Shown: piece after piece, positions 30,701 to 38,412 of the stretch
How the letters are laid out: every line of letters begins with the position of its first letter
Position numbering within the stretch: the first letter of the stretch is position 1
Assembly (NCBI GenBank): GCA_041660925.1
Contig: JBAZVI010000005.1
Location: 62,001-126,000, forward strand
Length of the DNA: 64,000 nt
Direction of reading: 5' to 3'
Source: Elusimicrobiota bacterium
Lineage (GTDB): Bacteria; Elusimicrobiota; Elusimicrobia; UBA1565
Notes under the pieces: model-generated
The model's database searches: none
The model's input: only the letters and a program-made list of their open reading frames with translations
Told to the model about the DNA's origin: nothing
Translations under genes and position numbers: made by a program

Positions 30701-31275
30701 TCCCGTGCGCGGCCACCCACCGCATCGAGGACCTGAACGCGGACATCCACCAGCCCGTGCGCCTGGCCGGCCTCATCGGCTCGGTGCGCAAGCTCATGAC
30801 CAAGAAGAACGAGCCCATGGCCCGGGCGGTCCTCGAGGACCTCACGGGGGAGATCCCCCTCATCGTCTTCCCCCGCACCCTCGCCGCCGTCGGGAACCTC
30901 CTGCGCGCCAACGAGATCGTGGTCGTCGGCGGGAAGCTCTCCTACCGCGGGGATTTCAAGAACGAGGACGACCCTCCCCGCCCGGAACTCCTCGTGGAGG
31001 ACATCCAGCCCATCGAGATGGCGGTCACGCGCTACGCCAAGCGCCTGCTCCTGCGCTTCTCCACGGCAGGATTAGAGGAGAATTTCCTCTCAGAATTGCG
31101 TAGAATCCTACGCAAATACCCTGGCCGCATCCCGGTGCACCTGCGGCTCGAGACGCCTACCCACGGCGAGATGCATGTGGAGACCGAGGAGTCCGTCGCG
31201 CTCACCGCGCAGCTCTTCGAAGCGCTCGAGCGGGTGCTGGGAGAGAGAGCATGGAAAATAGAAAGCGGATCATGA
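27763..31275 (+). CDS. dnaE: DNA polymerase III subunit alpha, 1170 aa
   Basis: The N-terminal PHP domain starts FVHLHNHTEYSLMDGV. The polymerase core shows GPGRGSGAGSLV, the catalytic aspartates PDLDIDFSD, and later GVFQLDSEGMRELLR and GGYGFNKSHTVAYG. C-terminal residues contain helix-hairpin-helix-type (about 820-880) and OB-fold (LAGLIGSVRKLMTKKNEPMA) regions. Length agrees with DnaE1-type replicative polymerases. It starts 42 bp from the divergent NUDIX gene; its 3' end overlaps the response-regulator gene by 25 bp. It is the leading- and lagging-strand replicase catalytic subunit. Confidence 0.97.
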   Translation: MSPQNLDFVHLHNHTEYSLMDGVTPISKDKGPSDLLLELAKQGAKGLAITDHGNLYGAVEFYLRCRKAGIKPIVGCEFYLAKGKRTDRAGSQREVNRHITVLARSYEGYENLMALSTKAFLEGFYYDPRIDKELLAAHAKGLIVLSGCLKGELAQTLLTGDVPAATRLAGEMRDLLEKDAFYLEIMDHGLKDQKQVLKGILEVQAKTGLPLVATNDCHYPMKGDAAAHDARVCISTGRQIADVNRLRFESHEFYYKSVQEMAKTFHFAPESLMNTVRIAEMCALQIPMDKMHLPDFPVPQGHTQDSYLDKLCREGLQRLGRASDAEYLKRLEFELGVIKKMGFSGYFLIVWDFIRYAKNNGVPVGPGRGSGAGSLVSYSLDITTVDPIFHRLLFERFLNPDRKSMPDLDIDFSDLGRDKVIEYVRGKYGANNVAQIITFGSMKAKLVIRDVGRVLGMPIPEVDRIAKMIPTGPKITISGALDSNPEMRKALEEPATRKLIDLAKKLEGLKRHTGVHAAGIVITKDVVWKYAPLSRGAGDSITTQYDGDILPQLGLLKMDFLGLRNLSIIDKAVELVRARHDPSFDVAKVPMDDKKSYELLASGRALGVFQLDSEGMRELLRRLKPTTFEDISACIALYRPGPMQSGMLDLFVERKHGSKVAYEHEKLEPVLKDTYGCIVYQEQVMEISKSLAGFTAGEADGLRKAMGKKIHEEIEKLRGKFVEGCKANKIPEKLANKIYDQIDKFGGYGFNKSHTVAYGTVSYQTAYLKSNYPLEYFTALLTSEIGHNAIDVEGKENKLVTYMEDAQDFGIEVLGPDVQRSEGPFSIEEKAIRFGLLAVKNVGAGAAEGIIAARKDGPFKSLDDLCRRIDLRAANRKTLESLVKAGAMDGFMKGVRIGDARARLMASLDETMGRQSRIKDDLARGQGLLFGSEPAPPPAAHSKDVPGVEPWHEHEVLQNEKEVLGFYLSGHPLVRYKDFLPCAATHRIEDLNADIHQPVRLAGLIGSVRKLMTKKNEPMARAVLEDLTGEIPLIVFPRTLAAVGNLLRANEIVVVGGKLSYRGDFKNEDDPPRPELLVEDIQPIEMAVTRYAKRLLLRFSTAGLEENFLSELRRILRKYPGRIPVHLRLETPTHGEMHVETEESVALTAQLFEALERVLGERAWKIESGS

Positions 31276-31628
31276 TCGCGGACGACGACCCTGATCTGCT
31301 CGAGCTGTTGAAGATGGACCTGTCCTATCAGGGCTACGACGTCTCCGCGGCCTCCGACGGCCGGGAGGCGCTCGCGCTCGCCACCAAGGAGCGCTTCGAC
31401 CTCGTCCTGCTCGACGTGATGATGCCCTACATCGACGGCTACCACGTCGCCTACGAGCTTTCCAGCAAGCTGGGGCCCAACGCTCCCAAGATCGTCATCA
31501 TGACGAGCCGAGACACGGTGCGCGAGAAGGGCATCGCGATGATGAGCGGCGCCATGACGGTGATCCAGAAGCCCTTCGGCATGGCCGAGCTGCACACGCG
31601 CCTGACCGAGATCCTGTCCAAACCCTGA
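31251..31628 (+). CDS. stand-alone response-regulator receiver, 125 aa
   Basis: A single receiver domain: acidic triad IADDDP (Asp11-13), phosphoacceptor in LVLLDVMMPYIDG, switch Thr in IVIMTSRD, and Lys in IQKPFG. No output domain follows. Such CheY-like proteins act through protein contacts. The ATG lies 25 bp inside the end of dnaE, so the two are likely translationally coupled. It could be a phosphoacceptor for the orphan kinase at 17093; this is inference only. Confidence 0.92.
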   Translation: MENRKRIMIADDDPDLLELLKMDLSYQGYDVSAASDGREALALATKERFDLVLLDVMMPYIDGYHVAYELSSKLGPNAPKIVIMTSRDTVREKGIAMMSGAMTVIQKPFGMAELHTRLTEILSKP

Positions 31629-31644
31629 CGAGAGGTCCCGACCC

Positions 31645-32727
31645 ATGACCCGATTCCCCCTCCTCCTCGGCGCGCTCCTCGCCCTGCTCCCCGCGCCCTC
31701 GCGCGCGCAGACCGCCCAGGACCCGCTCCCCGCCGCCGTCGAGCGCCTCAAGGCCCAGGACCCCCTGGCCCGGCGTCAGGCCGTCGAGGAGCTCGTCCGC
31801 CTGCGCCGCCCCGAGGCGGTCAAGCCCCTCCTGAACGTCCTCTCCGACAAGGACGAGTACGTCCGCGCCGCCGCCCTCGACGCGCTCGGCATCATGCGCG
31901 TGCGCGAGGCCGTGCCGAAGATGATCGACCTCCTCTCCAAGGACGGCTCCGCGCAGGTGCGCCAGCAGGCCGCCATCTCGCTGGCCTACCTCGTCGACGC
32001 CAGCGCCGAGGTCCCCCTCGTCGCGGCGCTCAAGGACGCGGCCCCCGGAGTCCGCTTCGCCGCCGCGCGCTCGCTCGGCGCGATGCGCTCGGGGAAGGCC
32101 GTCGAGCCCCTGACCGCCATGCTCAAGGACGCGGACCCGCAGATGCGCCGCACCGCCGCCGGCACCCTCGGGCAGATCGGCTCGGCCTCCGCGGCCCCGG
32201 CCCTGACCGGGACCTTCAAGGGCGATCCCGACGCGAACGTCCGCCGCGAGGCCTTCAAGGCCCTCGCGCAGCTCCCCGCCGCCGCGGACAAGGCCTTCTT
32301 CGCGGCGGCCCTCAAGGACGCCGACCCGATGATCCGCCTCAGCGCGGCCGCGACGCTCGGCCGGCTCGGCGACGCCTCCGGCGAGGCCGCCGCCGTCGAG
32401 CTGCTCCGCCACGCCGAGGACCCGGTCCGCATGCAGGCCGCCAACACCCTCGGGATGATCGGCGGCAAGGAGAAGGCGCTCCCCGCGCTCGAGGCCGCCG
32501 AAGCCGCCGAGAAGAACCCCGGGGTCAAACAAGGCCTCTCCTTCGGCAAGGCCCAGCTCAAGGCGCGGCTCGGCATCGTCGACGCGGTCGCGGCCGCCGC
32601 GCAGCCCGTGAAGAAGCCGGCCGTGAAGAAGACCCCCGTCAAGGCGCCGGCCTCCACGCCGGCCGCGAACGCCCCCGCCAAGGCCCCGGCGAAGAAGGCC
32701 GCGGCTCCGGTCAAGAAGACTCCATGA
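31645..32727 (+). CDS. secreted HEAT-repeat protein with Lys/Pro/Ala tail, 360 aa
   Basis: After a signal peptide (MTRFPLLLGALLALLPAPSRAQ) the protein consists of about eight HEAT repeats of some 31 residues (for example VKPLLNVLSDKDEYVRAAALDALG, VEPLTAMLKDADPQMRRTAAGTLG). The last 50 residues are a low-complexity Lys/Pro/Ala tail like histone H1 or a cell-wall-spanning linker. A scaffold function in the periplasm is likely. It lies 16 bp behind the response regulator, and its stop overlaps the start of the outer-membrane-like protein by 4 bp. Confidence 0.85.
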   Translation: MTRFPLLLGALLALLPAPSRAQTAQDPLPAAVERLKAQDPLARRQAVEELVRLRRPEAVKPLLNVLSDKDEYVRAAALDALGIMRVREAVPKMIDLLSKDGSAQVRQQAAISLAYLVDASAEVPLVAALKDAAPGVRFAAARSLGAMRSGKAVEPLTAMLKDADPQMRRTAAGTLGQIGSASAAPALTGTFKGDPDANVRREAFKALAQLPAAADKAFFAAALKDADPMIRLSAAATLGRLGDASGEAAAVELLRHAEDPVRMQAANTLGMIGGKEKALPALEAAEAAEKNPGVKQGLSFGKAQLKARLGIVDAVAAAAQPVKKPAVKKTPVKAPASTPAANAPAKAPAKKAAAPVKKTP

Positions 32728-33506
32728 GAAAGCTCCTCCTCCTCGCCGCCGCCCTGCTGCTGGCCTCGAGCCCCGTCCTCGCGAAGCCGCGCAAGCCCGC
32801 CCGCAGCGAGAAAGCCGGCGATTCCGCGGCGAAGGAGTCCGATTCCCTCGTCGAGCCCGACACCTCGCTGATCGACGTCCCCTCCGCGGGGATCCTCGAC
32901 GTGGGCGGCTTCGCCACGCAGACCCGCTTCTTCTCGCAGGGCGGCGTCATGGAGTGGCTGAACTTCGGCGTCGTCCACCGCGTCAACCTCGGCGCCTCGA
33001 TGAACGTGGACAAGCTCATCGGCACCTCCTCGCCGGTGCAGCTCACGCGGCCCGACCTGCAGCTCAAGTACCGCTTCTACGACGGAGAGAAGATCATCCC
33101 GGCCCTCGCGCTCGGCTTCGACGGCCAGGGCTACCTCTACAACCGGCCCGACAAGCGCTACAACCAGCGCCAGCGCGGGCTCTACCTGGCCGGTTCCCAG
33201 GAGATCGGCCTGCCCGGGCTCATGGGGCACGCCGGCGTCAACATCTCCGACTTCGACACCAACGCGGTCTTCGGCTTCCTGGCGGCGAACCTGAACGTGC
33301 AGGACAAGGTCACCTTCATGGCGGAGTGGGACAACATCAGCAACTACTCCGACAGCCGCATCAACCTCGGCTTCAAGGTCTACGTCACCCCGAACGCGCA
33401 CATCGGCTTCGCGGCGCGCGGCGTCGGGCAGGGCGGCGAGTACAGCAACGGCGTCTCGCGCGGCCCGGAACGGGTCTTTCAGTTCAAGTACTCCGCGAAC
33501 TTCTGA
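32724..33506 (+). CDS. outer-membrane beta-barrel-like protein, 260 aa
   Basis: A signal peptide (MRKLLLLAAALLLASSPVLA) and a charged linker precede about 200 residues of alternating amphipathic strands (GGFATQTRFF, NLGASMNVDKLIG, LQLKYRFYDGEKIIPALALGFDG, INLGFKVYVTP). The chain ends in FQFKYSANF, an aromatic C-terminal residue as in Bam-assembled barrels. It resembles the YjbH-like group of exopolysaccharide or lipoprotein barrels, though the match is loose. Coupled to the HEAT protein upstream by a 4-bp overlap. Confidence 0.75.
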   Translation: MRKLLLLAAALLLASSPVLAKPRKPARSEKAGDSAAKESDSLVEPDTSLIDVPSAGILDVGGFATQTRFFSQGGVMEWLNFGVVHRVNLGASMNVDKLIGTSSPVQLTRPDLQLKYRFYDGEKIIPALALGFDGQGYLYNRPDKRYNQRQRGLYLAGSQEIGLPGLMGHAGVNISDFDTNAVFGFLAANLNVQDKVTFMAEWDNISNYSDSRINLGFKVYVTPNAHIGFAARGVGQGGEYSNGVSRGPERVFQFKYSANF

Positions 33507-33552
33507 GCCCCGCCCGGGCCGGGAGCGCGCGACGCAAGGAGAGTCCATCACC

Positions 33553-34641
33553 ATGGCGAAGAAGCGCATCGGCATCCTCACCGGCGGCGGAGACTGCCCC
33601 GGCCTGAACCCCGCCATCCGCGGAGCGGTCCTGCACGCGCACGCGCACGGCGCCGAGTGCATCGGCATCCGCAACGGCTGGAAGGGCATCCTCGAGGCGG
33701 ACGCGTTCACCCTCAAGCTCGCCGACGTCGACGACATCATCCTCAAGGGCGGCACCATCCTCGGCACCTCCCGCACCAACCCCTACAAGAAAGAGGGCGG
33801 CCCCGCGAAGGCGATGGCGGCCTTCAAGAAGCTCAAGCTCGACGCCCTCATCGCGATGGGCGGCGAGGACACCCTCGGCGTCGCGACGCGCCTCTTCGCC
33901 GACTTCAAGGCGCCGGTCGTCGGCGTCCCGAAGACGATGGACAACGACCTCGAGGCGACCGACTACACCTTCGGCTTCGACACCGCGACGACCGTCGCGG
34001 TGGACGCCGCCGAGCGCCTGCGCGACACCGGCAAGAGCCACTCGCGCATCATGGTGCTCGAGGTCATGGGCCGCCACGCCGGCTGGGTCGCGCTCTTCAC
34101 CGGCATCGCCGCGGCCGCCGACTACGTCTGCCTGCCCGAGCGGCCGGTCGACGTCAAGGACATGGCGACGAAGCTCAAGGCCGCCTTCGCGCGCAAGGGC
34201 ACCGCGCTCGTCGTGGCCTCCGAGGCGATCACCTTCCCCGGGACCAACGACCAGCACAAGGAGATCGACGAGTTCGGCCATGAGATCCTCAAGGAGCGCG
34301 GAGTCGCCGAGCGCCTCAGCGAGATCATCGGGAAGGAGACCGGCATCGAGACCCGCTCGGCCGTCATCGGCCACATCCAGCGCGGCGGCTCGCCGACGCT
34401 CTTCGACCGCATCCTCGGTACGCGCGTCGGCGTGAAGGCCTCCGAGCTCGCCCTGACGGGCCAGTTCGGCTACATGGTCGCGCTCAAGGGCGACAGGATC
34501 GTGCCCGTCTCCCTGAAGGAGGCCACGGCGGAGCTCAAGACCGTGACCCTCGAGTGGCTCGACCTGCTCGACATCCTCACCGAGGCCCTCGCCGGCCAGG
34601 CCAAGCGCAAAGCCGAGAAGCGCGAGAAGGCGGCCGCGTGA
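33553..34641 (+). CDS. pfkA: 6-phosphofructokinase, probably PPi-dependent, 362 aa
   Basis: Family motifs are complete: GGGDCPGLNPAIRG, MGGEDTLGVATRL, VPKTMDNDLEATDYTFGFDTA, MGRHAGWVAL and IGHIQRGGSPT. At the two positions that discriminate phosphoryl donors it has Asp in GGEDT (Gly in ATP enzymes) and Lys in PKTMDND (Gly in E. coli PfkA). Both are the residues of pyrophosphate-dependent enzymes, so a reversible PPi-PFK is likely. An AAGGAGAG ribosome-binding site precedes the ATG. It phosphorylates fructose-6-phosphate in glycolysis. Confidence 0.93.
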   Translation: MAKKRIGILTGGGDCPGLNPAIRGAVLHAHAHGAECIGIRNGWKGILEADAFTLKLADVDDIILKGGTILGTSRTNPYKKEGGPAKAMAAFKKLKLDALIAMGGEDTLGVATRLFADFKAPVVGVPKTMDNDLEATDYTFGFDTATTVAVDAAERLRDTGKSHSRIMVLEVMGRHAGWVALFTGIAAAADYVCLPERPVDVKDMATKLKAAFARKGTALVVASEAITFPGTNDQHKEIDEFGHEILKERGVAERLSEIIGKETGIETRSAVIGHIQRGGSPTLFDRILGTRVGVKASELALTGQFGYMVALKGDRIVPVSLKEATAELKTVTLEWLDLLDILTEALAGQAKRKAEKREKAAA

Positions 34642-35231
34642 GCGCCCTCCCCCCGACGGCGACGCAGACCCAGCGCTTCCAACGGCGCACGGTGCTGGTC
34701 AAGCGTCACCTGCAGCTCAAGTACGCCGCCATCGTGTTCGCCTCCGTCCTCTTCACGGCCCTCATCGTGGGCGGAGACGTCGCCTACACGATGGTCCGCT
34801 TCATCAGCCGGGAGAACCCCTCGCTGATGCCCGACGCCCTCGACCTGCTCCGCTTCGGCGTCGTGAAGCTGGCGCTGTTCATGGGGATCATGTTCGTCCT
34901 CTCGCTGTTCGTCTCGCACCGCATCGCGGGGCCGATCTACCGCTTCGAGCGCTCCACCCAGACCATCGCGACCGGCGACCTCACCCACCGGGTGTCCCTG
35001 CGCACGGGCGACGACCTCATGGAGCTCCAGGACGAGATGAACGCGATGGTCTCGGCGCTGCAGCGCCTCGTCCAGAAGGACCGCACGCTCGCCGAGCACC
35101 TGCTCTCGCGCGTCGAAGCCCTGACCGCGCGCCTGCCCGAGCACGGCAGCGCCGACGGCGGGCCGGTGCGCGAGGAGCTCAAGGCGCTGTGCGCGGAGCT
35201 CAAGCACCTGACCCAGGGGTTCAAAGTCTGA
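34638..35231 (+). CDS. HAMP-domain membrane protein without output domain, 197 aa
   Basis: A GTG start overlaps the pfk stop (GTGA). Two transmembrane helices (about residues 27-50, YAAIVFASVLFTALIVGG, and 78-98, VKLALFMGIMFVLSLFV) enclose a short periplasmic loop of about 25 residues. A HAMP domain follows directly (HRIAGPIYRFERSTQTIATGDLTHRVSL). The remainder is a predicted coiled coil. There is neither kinase nor chemotaxis domain, so it may be a structural modulator of other receptors. Its link to the upstream pfk and the downstream TolC-type gene is only positional. Confidence 0.85.
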   Translation: MSALPPTATQTQRFQRRTVLVKRHLQLKYAAIVFASVLFTALIVGGDVAYTMVRFISRENPSLMPDALDLLRFGVVKLALFMGIMFVLSLFVSHRIAGPIYRFERSTQTIATGDLTHRVSLRTGDDLMELQDEMNAMVSALQRLVQKDRTLAEHLLSRVEALTARLPEHGSADGGPVREELKALCAELKHLTQGFKV

Positions 35232-35235
35232 AGAG

Positions 35236-36489
35236 ATGAAGCTCCTCCTCTCCCTCCTCCTGCTCGTCCCCGCGCTCCCCGCCGCCGCCGCCGAGGTCGA
35301 TCCCGACGTCTACACCCTCGAGGACTGCACGCGGCTGGCCCTGCGCAACAACGGAGAGCTGCAGGCGGCCGACCAGAACATCATCATCTCCCGCCAGCGC
35401 GTGAAGGAGGCCGCCCTCCTCTTCGCGCCGGACATGGGCGTCCAGGCGCTGGCCGCACGCTACGCGGCGCGCTACCCCTTCGCGCTGAGCCAGAACTTCC
35501 GCTCCGTCATGCTCTTCCCCTCCGACAAGGAGAACATCTTCTCGGGCCAGGGCTACATGAGCGTCTCCCTCTACGAGGGCATGCGCCACGTCAACACCCT
35601 GCGCATGGCCCGCACGGCGCTCAAGCAGGCGCAGACCCGCTACGACGCCGTGAAGATGGACCTGCTCTACTCCGTCCAGCACGCCTTCTTCGGACTCATC
35701 CTCGCCCAGGAGAGCGCCGCCGCCGCCGAGGAGGCCGCCGCCCGCGCCGGAGAGAGCGCGAAGGCCGCGGCCGGGCGCTGGGAGCGGCTCGAGGCCGAAG
35801 GCCTCGCCGCCGAACTGCGCGCCGCCGCCGCCGAGGCCCGCCACGAGCTGGCGCTCGCGCGCCTCGACTTCCTGAAGGGCCTCAACAAGGAGTTCGACGC
35901 GCCGGTGCGCGTCAGCGGCCGGCTGGAGACGAAGCCGGTCCACGCCGACCTCGCGCGCGCCCTGCTCTGGGCCGCCGAACTGCGCCCCGAACTGCGCGCC
36001 CAGACCTACCGCTCGCAGATGGACGCCATCGCGGTGAACCTGGCCCTCGGCCGCCGCTACCCCACGGTCACCCTCGGCGTGGACTACGAGCTCACCGGCC
36101 AGGAGTTCCCCCTCCGGCAGAACAACTGGGACGCGACGGTCGGCGTCCGGCTCCCCTTCTCCCTCGACTACTTCACGCAGCACACCCAGAAGGTCGCCGA
36201 ACAGCGCCAGGGCGAGATCGCCAGCGCCGAGCTCCAGGACCAGGTCCAGCTCGAAGTCCGCCGGGCCTGGGAAGACCTCCAGTACTGGCAGGCCGAGTGG
36301 CCGCGCCGCGAGGAGGAGCTCAAGCGCCTCAAGGACCTCTCCGGGGACCTGCGCGGGGACGCCGTCCAGGGATTGCGCGCCGAGGTCCGCCTCCTCAAAG
36401 CCCGCCGCGACTGGCTCCGCTCGGTCACCGAGCACATCCTCGCCCGCGCCCGCCTCGAGCGGGCCGTCGGCCGTCCCCTCACGGAGTGA
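35236..36489 (+). CDS. TolC-family outer-membrane efflux protein, 417 aa
   Basis: A signal peptide (MKLLLSLLLLVPALPAAAA) is followed by TLEDCTRLALRNNGELQAADQNI, the typical start of the outer-membrane-efflux repeat. Long coiled-coil helices (residues 120-215 and 300-400) and beta-strand-like segments (YMSVSLYEGMRHVNTL, TVTLGVDYELTG) recur twice as expected for the internal duplication. Length is normal. TolC-like trimers form the exit duct of type I secretion or RND pumps. No inner-membrane pump or adaptor is nearby, so the partner must be elsewhere. Confidence 0.88.
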   Translation: MKLLLSLLLLVPALPAAAAEVDPDVYTLEDCTRLALRNNGELQAADQNIIISRQRVKEAALLFAPDMGVQALAARYAARYPFALSQNFRSVMLFPSDKENIFSGQGYMSVSLYEGMRHVNTLRMARTALKQAQTRYDAVKMDLLYSVQHAFFGLILAQESAAAAEEAAARAGESAKAAAGRWERLEAEGLAAELRAAAAEARHELALARLDFLKGLNKEFDAPVRVSGRLETKPVHADLARALLWAAELRPELRAQTYRSQMDAIAVNLALGRRYPTVTLGVDYELTGQEFPLRQNNWDATVGVRLPFSLDYFTQHTQKVAEQRQGEIASAELQDQVQLEVRRAWEDLQYWQAEWPRREEELKRLKDLSGDLRGDAVQGLRAEVRLLKARRDWLRSVTEHILARARLERAVGRPLTE

Positions 36490-36493
36490 CGCG

Positions 36494-37471
36494 GTGCGCC
36501 CGTCCGCCGCGCTCTCCCTCTTCGCCCTCCTCCTGACGCTCGCCGCCCCGCTCCCGCTCCGGGCCGCCGCGGGCGCCTCCGCGGACGACGACCTCCTGCG
36601 CGATCACCTGTGGACGCAGGTCCGCGCGCTGCCCAAGGGGGAGCGGCCCGCCGTCGGCCTCGCGCTCTCGGCCGGGGCCGTTCGCGGCTCCGCCCACATC
36701 GGCGTCATCCAGGTCCTCGAGGAGGCCGGCTTCCCCATCGACGTCGTGAGCGGCACTTCGATGGGCGCCATCGTCGGCGCGGTCTACGCCGCGGGACAGC
36801 CCCTCGACAAGCTCGCGGGCTTCTCGCGCGCCCTCGCCGCCGAAGCGACCACGCTGCTGAGCCGCGCGCGCATCCTCAGCCTGATGCTCACCGACTCCCT
36901 CATCTCCTCGAAAGGGATCGTCTCCCTCCTCCACGAGCAGATCGGCGACCGCCGCTTCGACGAACTCACCAAGCCCTTCGCCTGCGTCGCCATGGACCTG
37001 CGCACCGGCGAGAAGATCGTCTTCCGCGACGGCCCGCTGGCGCCCGCCGTGCAGGCGAGCATGGGGATGCCCGGCATCTTCAAGCCGGTCCTCTACCGTC
37101 ACCGCTACCTCGTCGACGGCGGAGTCGTCGACTACGTCCCGGTGGACCTCGCGCGCTCGCTGGGCGCCGACTGGGTCCTCGCCAGCGTCACGGAAAACGA
37201 CTACATGCGGGCCAACCCGACCTCGTCGCTCCTCGCGCTCGAGCAGGTCATCGACATCCGCGGCGCGCTCCTCTCCAACCAGCAGCGCCGGGAGGCCGAC
37301 GCGGCCATCGACGTCGAGTTCGGGGACGTGGGCTTCCTCGACTTCAGCCGCGCCGAGGAGATGGTCGAGCGGGGCGTGAAGGCGGCCAAGTCCCAGCTCC
37401 CGCAGGCCCAGGAGTCGCTCATCCTCTCGACGCTGCCGCGCCTCATGGAACGCTGGGGAGGACGCCGATGA
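36494..37471 (+). CDS. exported patatin-like phospholipase, 325 aa
   Basis: A GTG start gives a signal-peptide-like N-terminus (LSLFALLLTLAAPLPLRAAAG). The patatin fold shows the oxyanion loop (LSAGAVRGSAHIGV), the nucleophile motif GTSMGAIVG, and the catalytic Asp in DGGVVDYVPVD. It resembles the RssA group. It would hydrolyse acyl esters of envelope lipids, in the periplasm if exported. Five bp separate it from the TolC-type gene; the next TPR gene overlaps by 4 bp. Confidence 0.88.
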   Translation: MRPSAALSLFALLLTLAAPLPLRAAAGASADDDLLRDHLWTQVRALPKGERPAVGLALSAGAVRGSAHIGVIQVLEEAGFPIDVVSGTSMGAIVGAVYAAGQPLDKLAGFSRALAAEATTLLSRARILSLMLTDSLISSKGIVSLLHEQIGDRRFDELTKPFACVAMDLRTGEKIVFRDGPLAPAVQASMGMPGIFKPVLYRHRYLVDGGVVDYVPVDLARSLGADWVLASVTENDYMRANPTSSLLALEQVIDIRGALLSNQQRREADAAIDVEFGDVGFLDFSRAEEMVERGVKAAKSQLPQAQESLILSTLPRLMERWGGRR

Positions 37472-38412
37472 AGTCCCTGCTCCTGGCGGTCCTCCTGCTC
37501 CTCCCCGCGGCCCCGCGCGCCTCCGCCTTCGAGTTCTTCGGCGAGCCGAAGGCGGCGCGCGAGCTCTCGCGGATCTACGACGGCGGCGACTACGCGGAGA
37601 TCGTCAAGCGCCTCTCCGGAGACGGAGTCCTCAAGCTCCCGCGCCGCGCCCGCGCCCGCGGCTACCACCTGCTCGGCGCCAGCTACGAACGCCTCGGCCG
37701 CGCGAAGGACGCCATCGCCGTCTACCGGCTGGCGGAGGGGCTCTACCCGAAGGACCTCGGCATCCTCACGGCCCTGGCCGACCTCCTCCACGCCAACGAC
37801 CTCGACGACCAGGCCCGCCCGCTCTACCAGCGCGTCCTCGCCATCCACCCCAACAACGCGGCCTCGAACCTGGGGATGGCCGAGATCTGCCGACACCAGG
37901 GCTTCACCGTCCGCGCCCAGGCGCACTACGAGCGGGCGCTCAAGGAATGGAACCAGGCACCCCGCATCTGGCGCGGCTACGCCGAGACCCTGGGGCAGCG
38001 TCGGGACTTCAAAGCCGCCGTGTCGGCCATCCGCCGCGCGCTCGAGCTCTCGGACGACGCCGACTCCCTGCTCACCCTCGCGCGCTTCCAGCGCTCCGCG
38101 GGAGAGGTCGACGCCTACGACACCCTCCGGCGCGCCCTCGCGAAGGCCCCGCACCGGGAGACCCGGCTGCGGCTCGCGCTCTGGCTGCTGGAGGACGAGC
38201 GTCTGGACGAAGCCCTCGCGGAAACGGCCGCGCTCCTGCGCGAGGAGCCCGAGGCGCCGCTCGCGCTCTGGATCCGGGCCTCGGTCAACCTGCGCCGCGG
38301 CCGGACCGCGGACGCTCGGAGAGACCTCCTGAGCGTCGCGCGCACGGAGCAGCGCGTCCCCTTCCTCGTCCGGACCGCCAAGGAGATGCTCGCGCGCATG
38401 GGGGACCGTTGA
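37468..38412 (+). CDS. secreted TPR-repeat protein, 314 aa
   Basis: A signal peptide (MKSLLLAVLLLLPAAPRASA) precedes at least seven TPR units, e.g. GYHLLGASYERLGRAKDAIAVY, DLDDQARPLYQRVLAIHPNN and QGFTVRAQAHYERAL. The ATG overlaps the patatin stop and the stop overlaps the dapF start. It probably acts as an envelope scaffold together with the patatin and TolC proteins of this transcription unit. Confidence 0.85.
   Translation: MKSLLLAVLLLLPAAPRASAFEFFGEPKAARELSRIYDGGDYAEIVKRLSGDGVLKLPRRARARGYHLLGASYERLGRAKDAIAVYRLAEGLYPKDLGILTALADLLHANDLDDQARPLYQRVLAIHPNNAASNLGMAEICRHQGFTVRAQAHYERALKEWNQAPRIWRGYAETLGQRRDFKAAVSAIRRALELSDDADSLLTLARFQRSAGEVDAYDTLRRALAKAPHRETRLRLALWLLEDERLDEALAETAALLREEPEAPLALWIRASVNLRRGRTADARRDLLSVARTEQRVPFLVRTAKEMLARMGDR

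Noticed and set aside
27721..30750. Very long minus-strand extension of the NUDIX frame through dnaE
   Set aside because: The extension is the antisense of dnaE; the NUDIX protein starts at 27720 right behind a TATAAT box.
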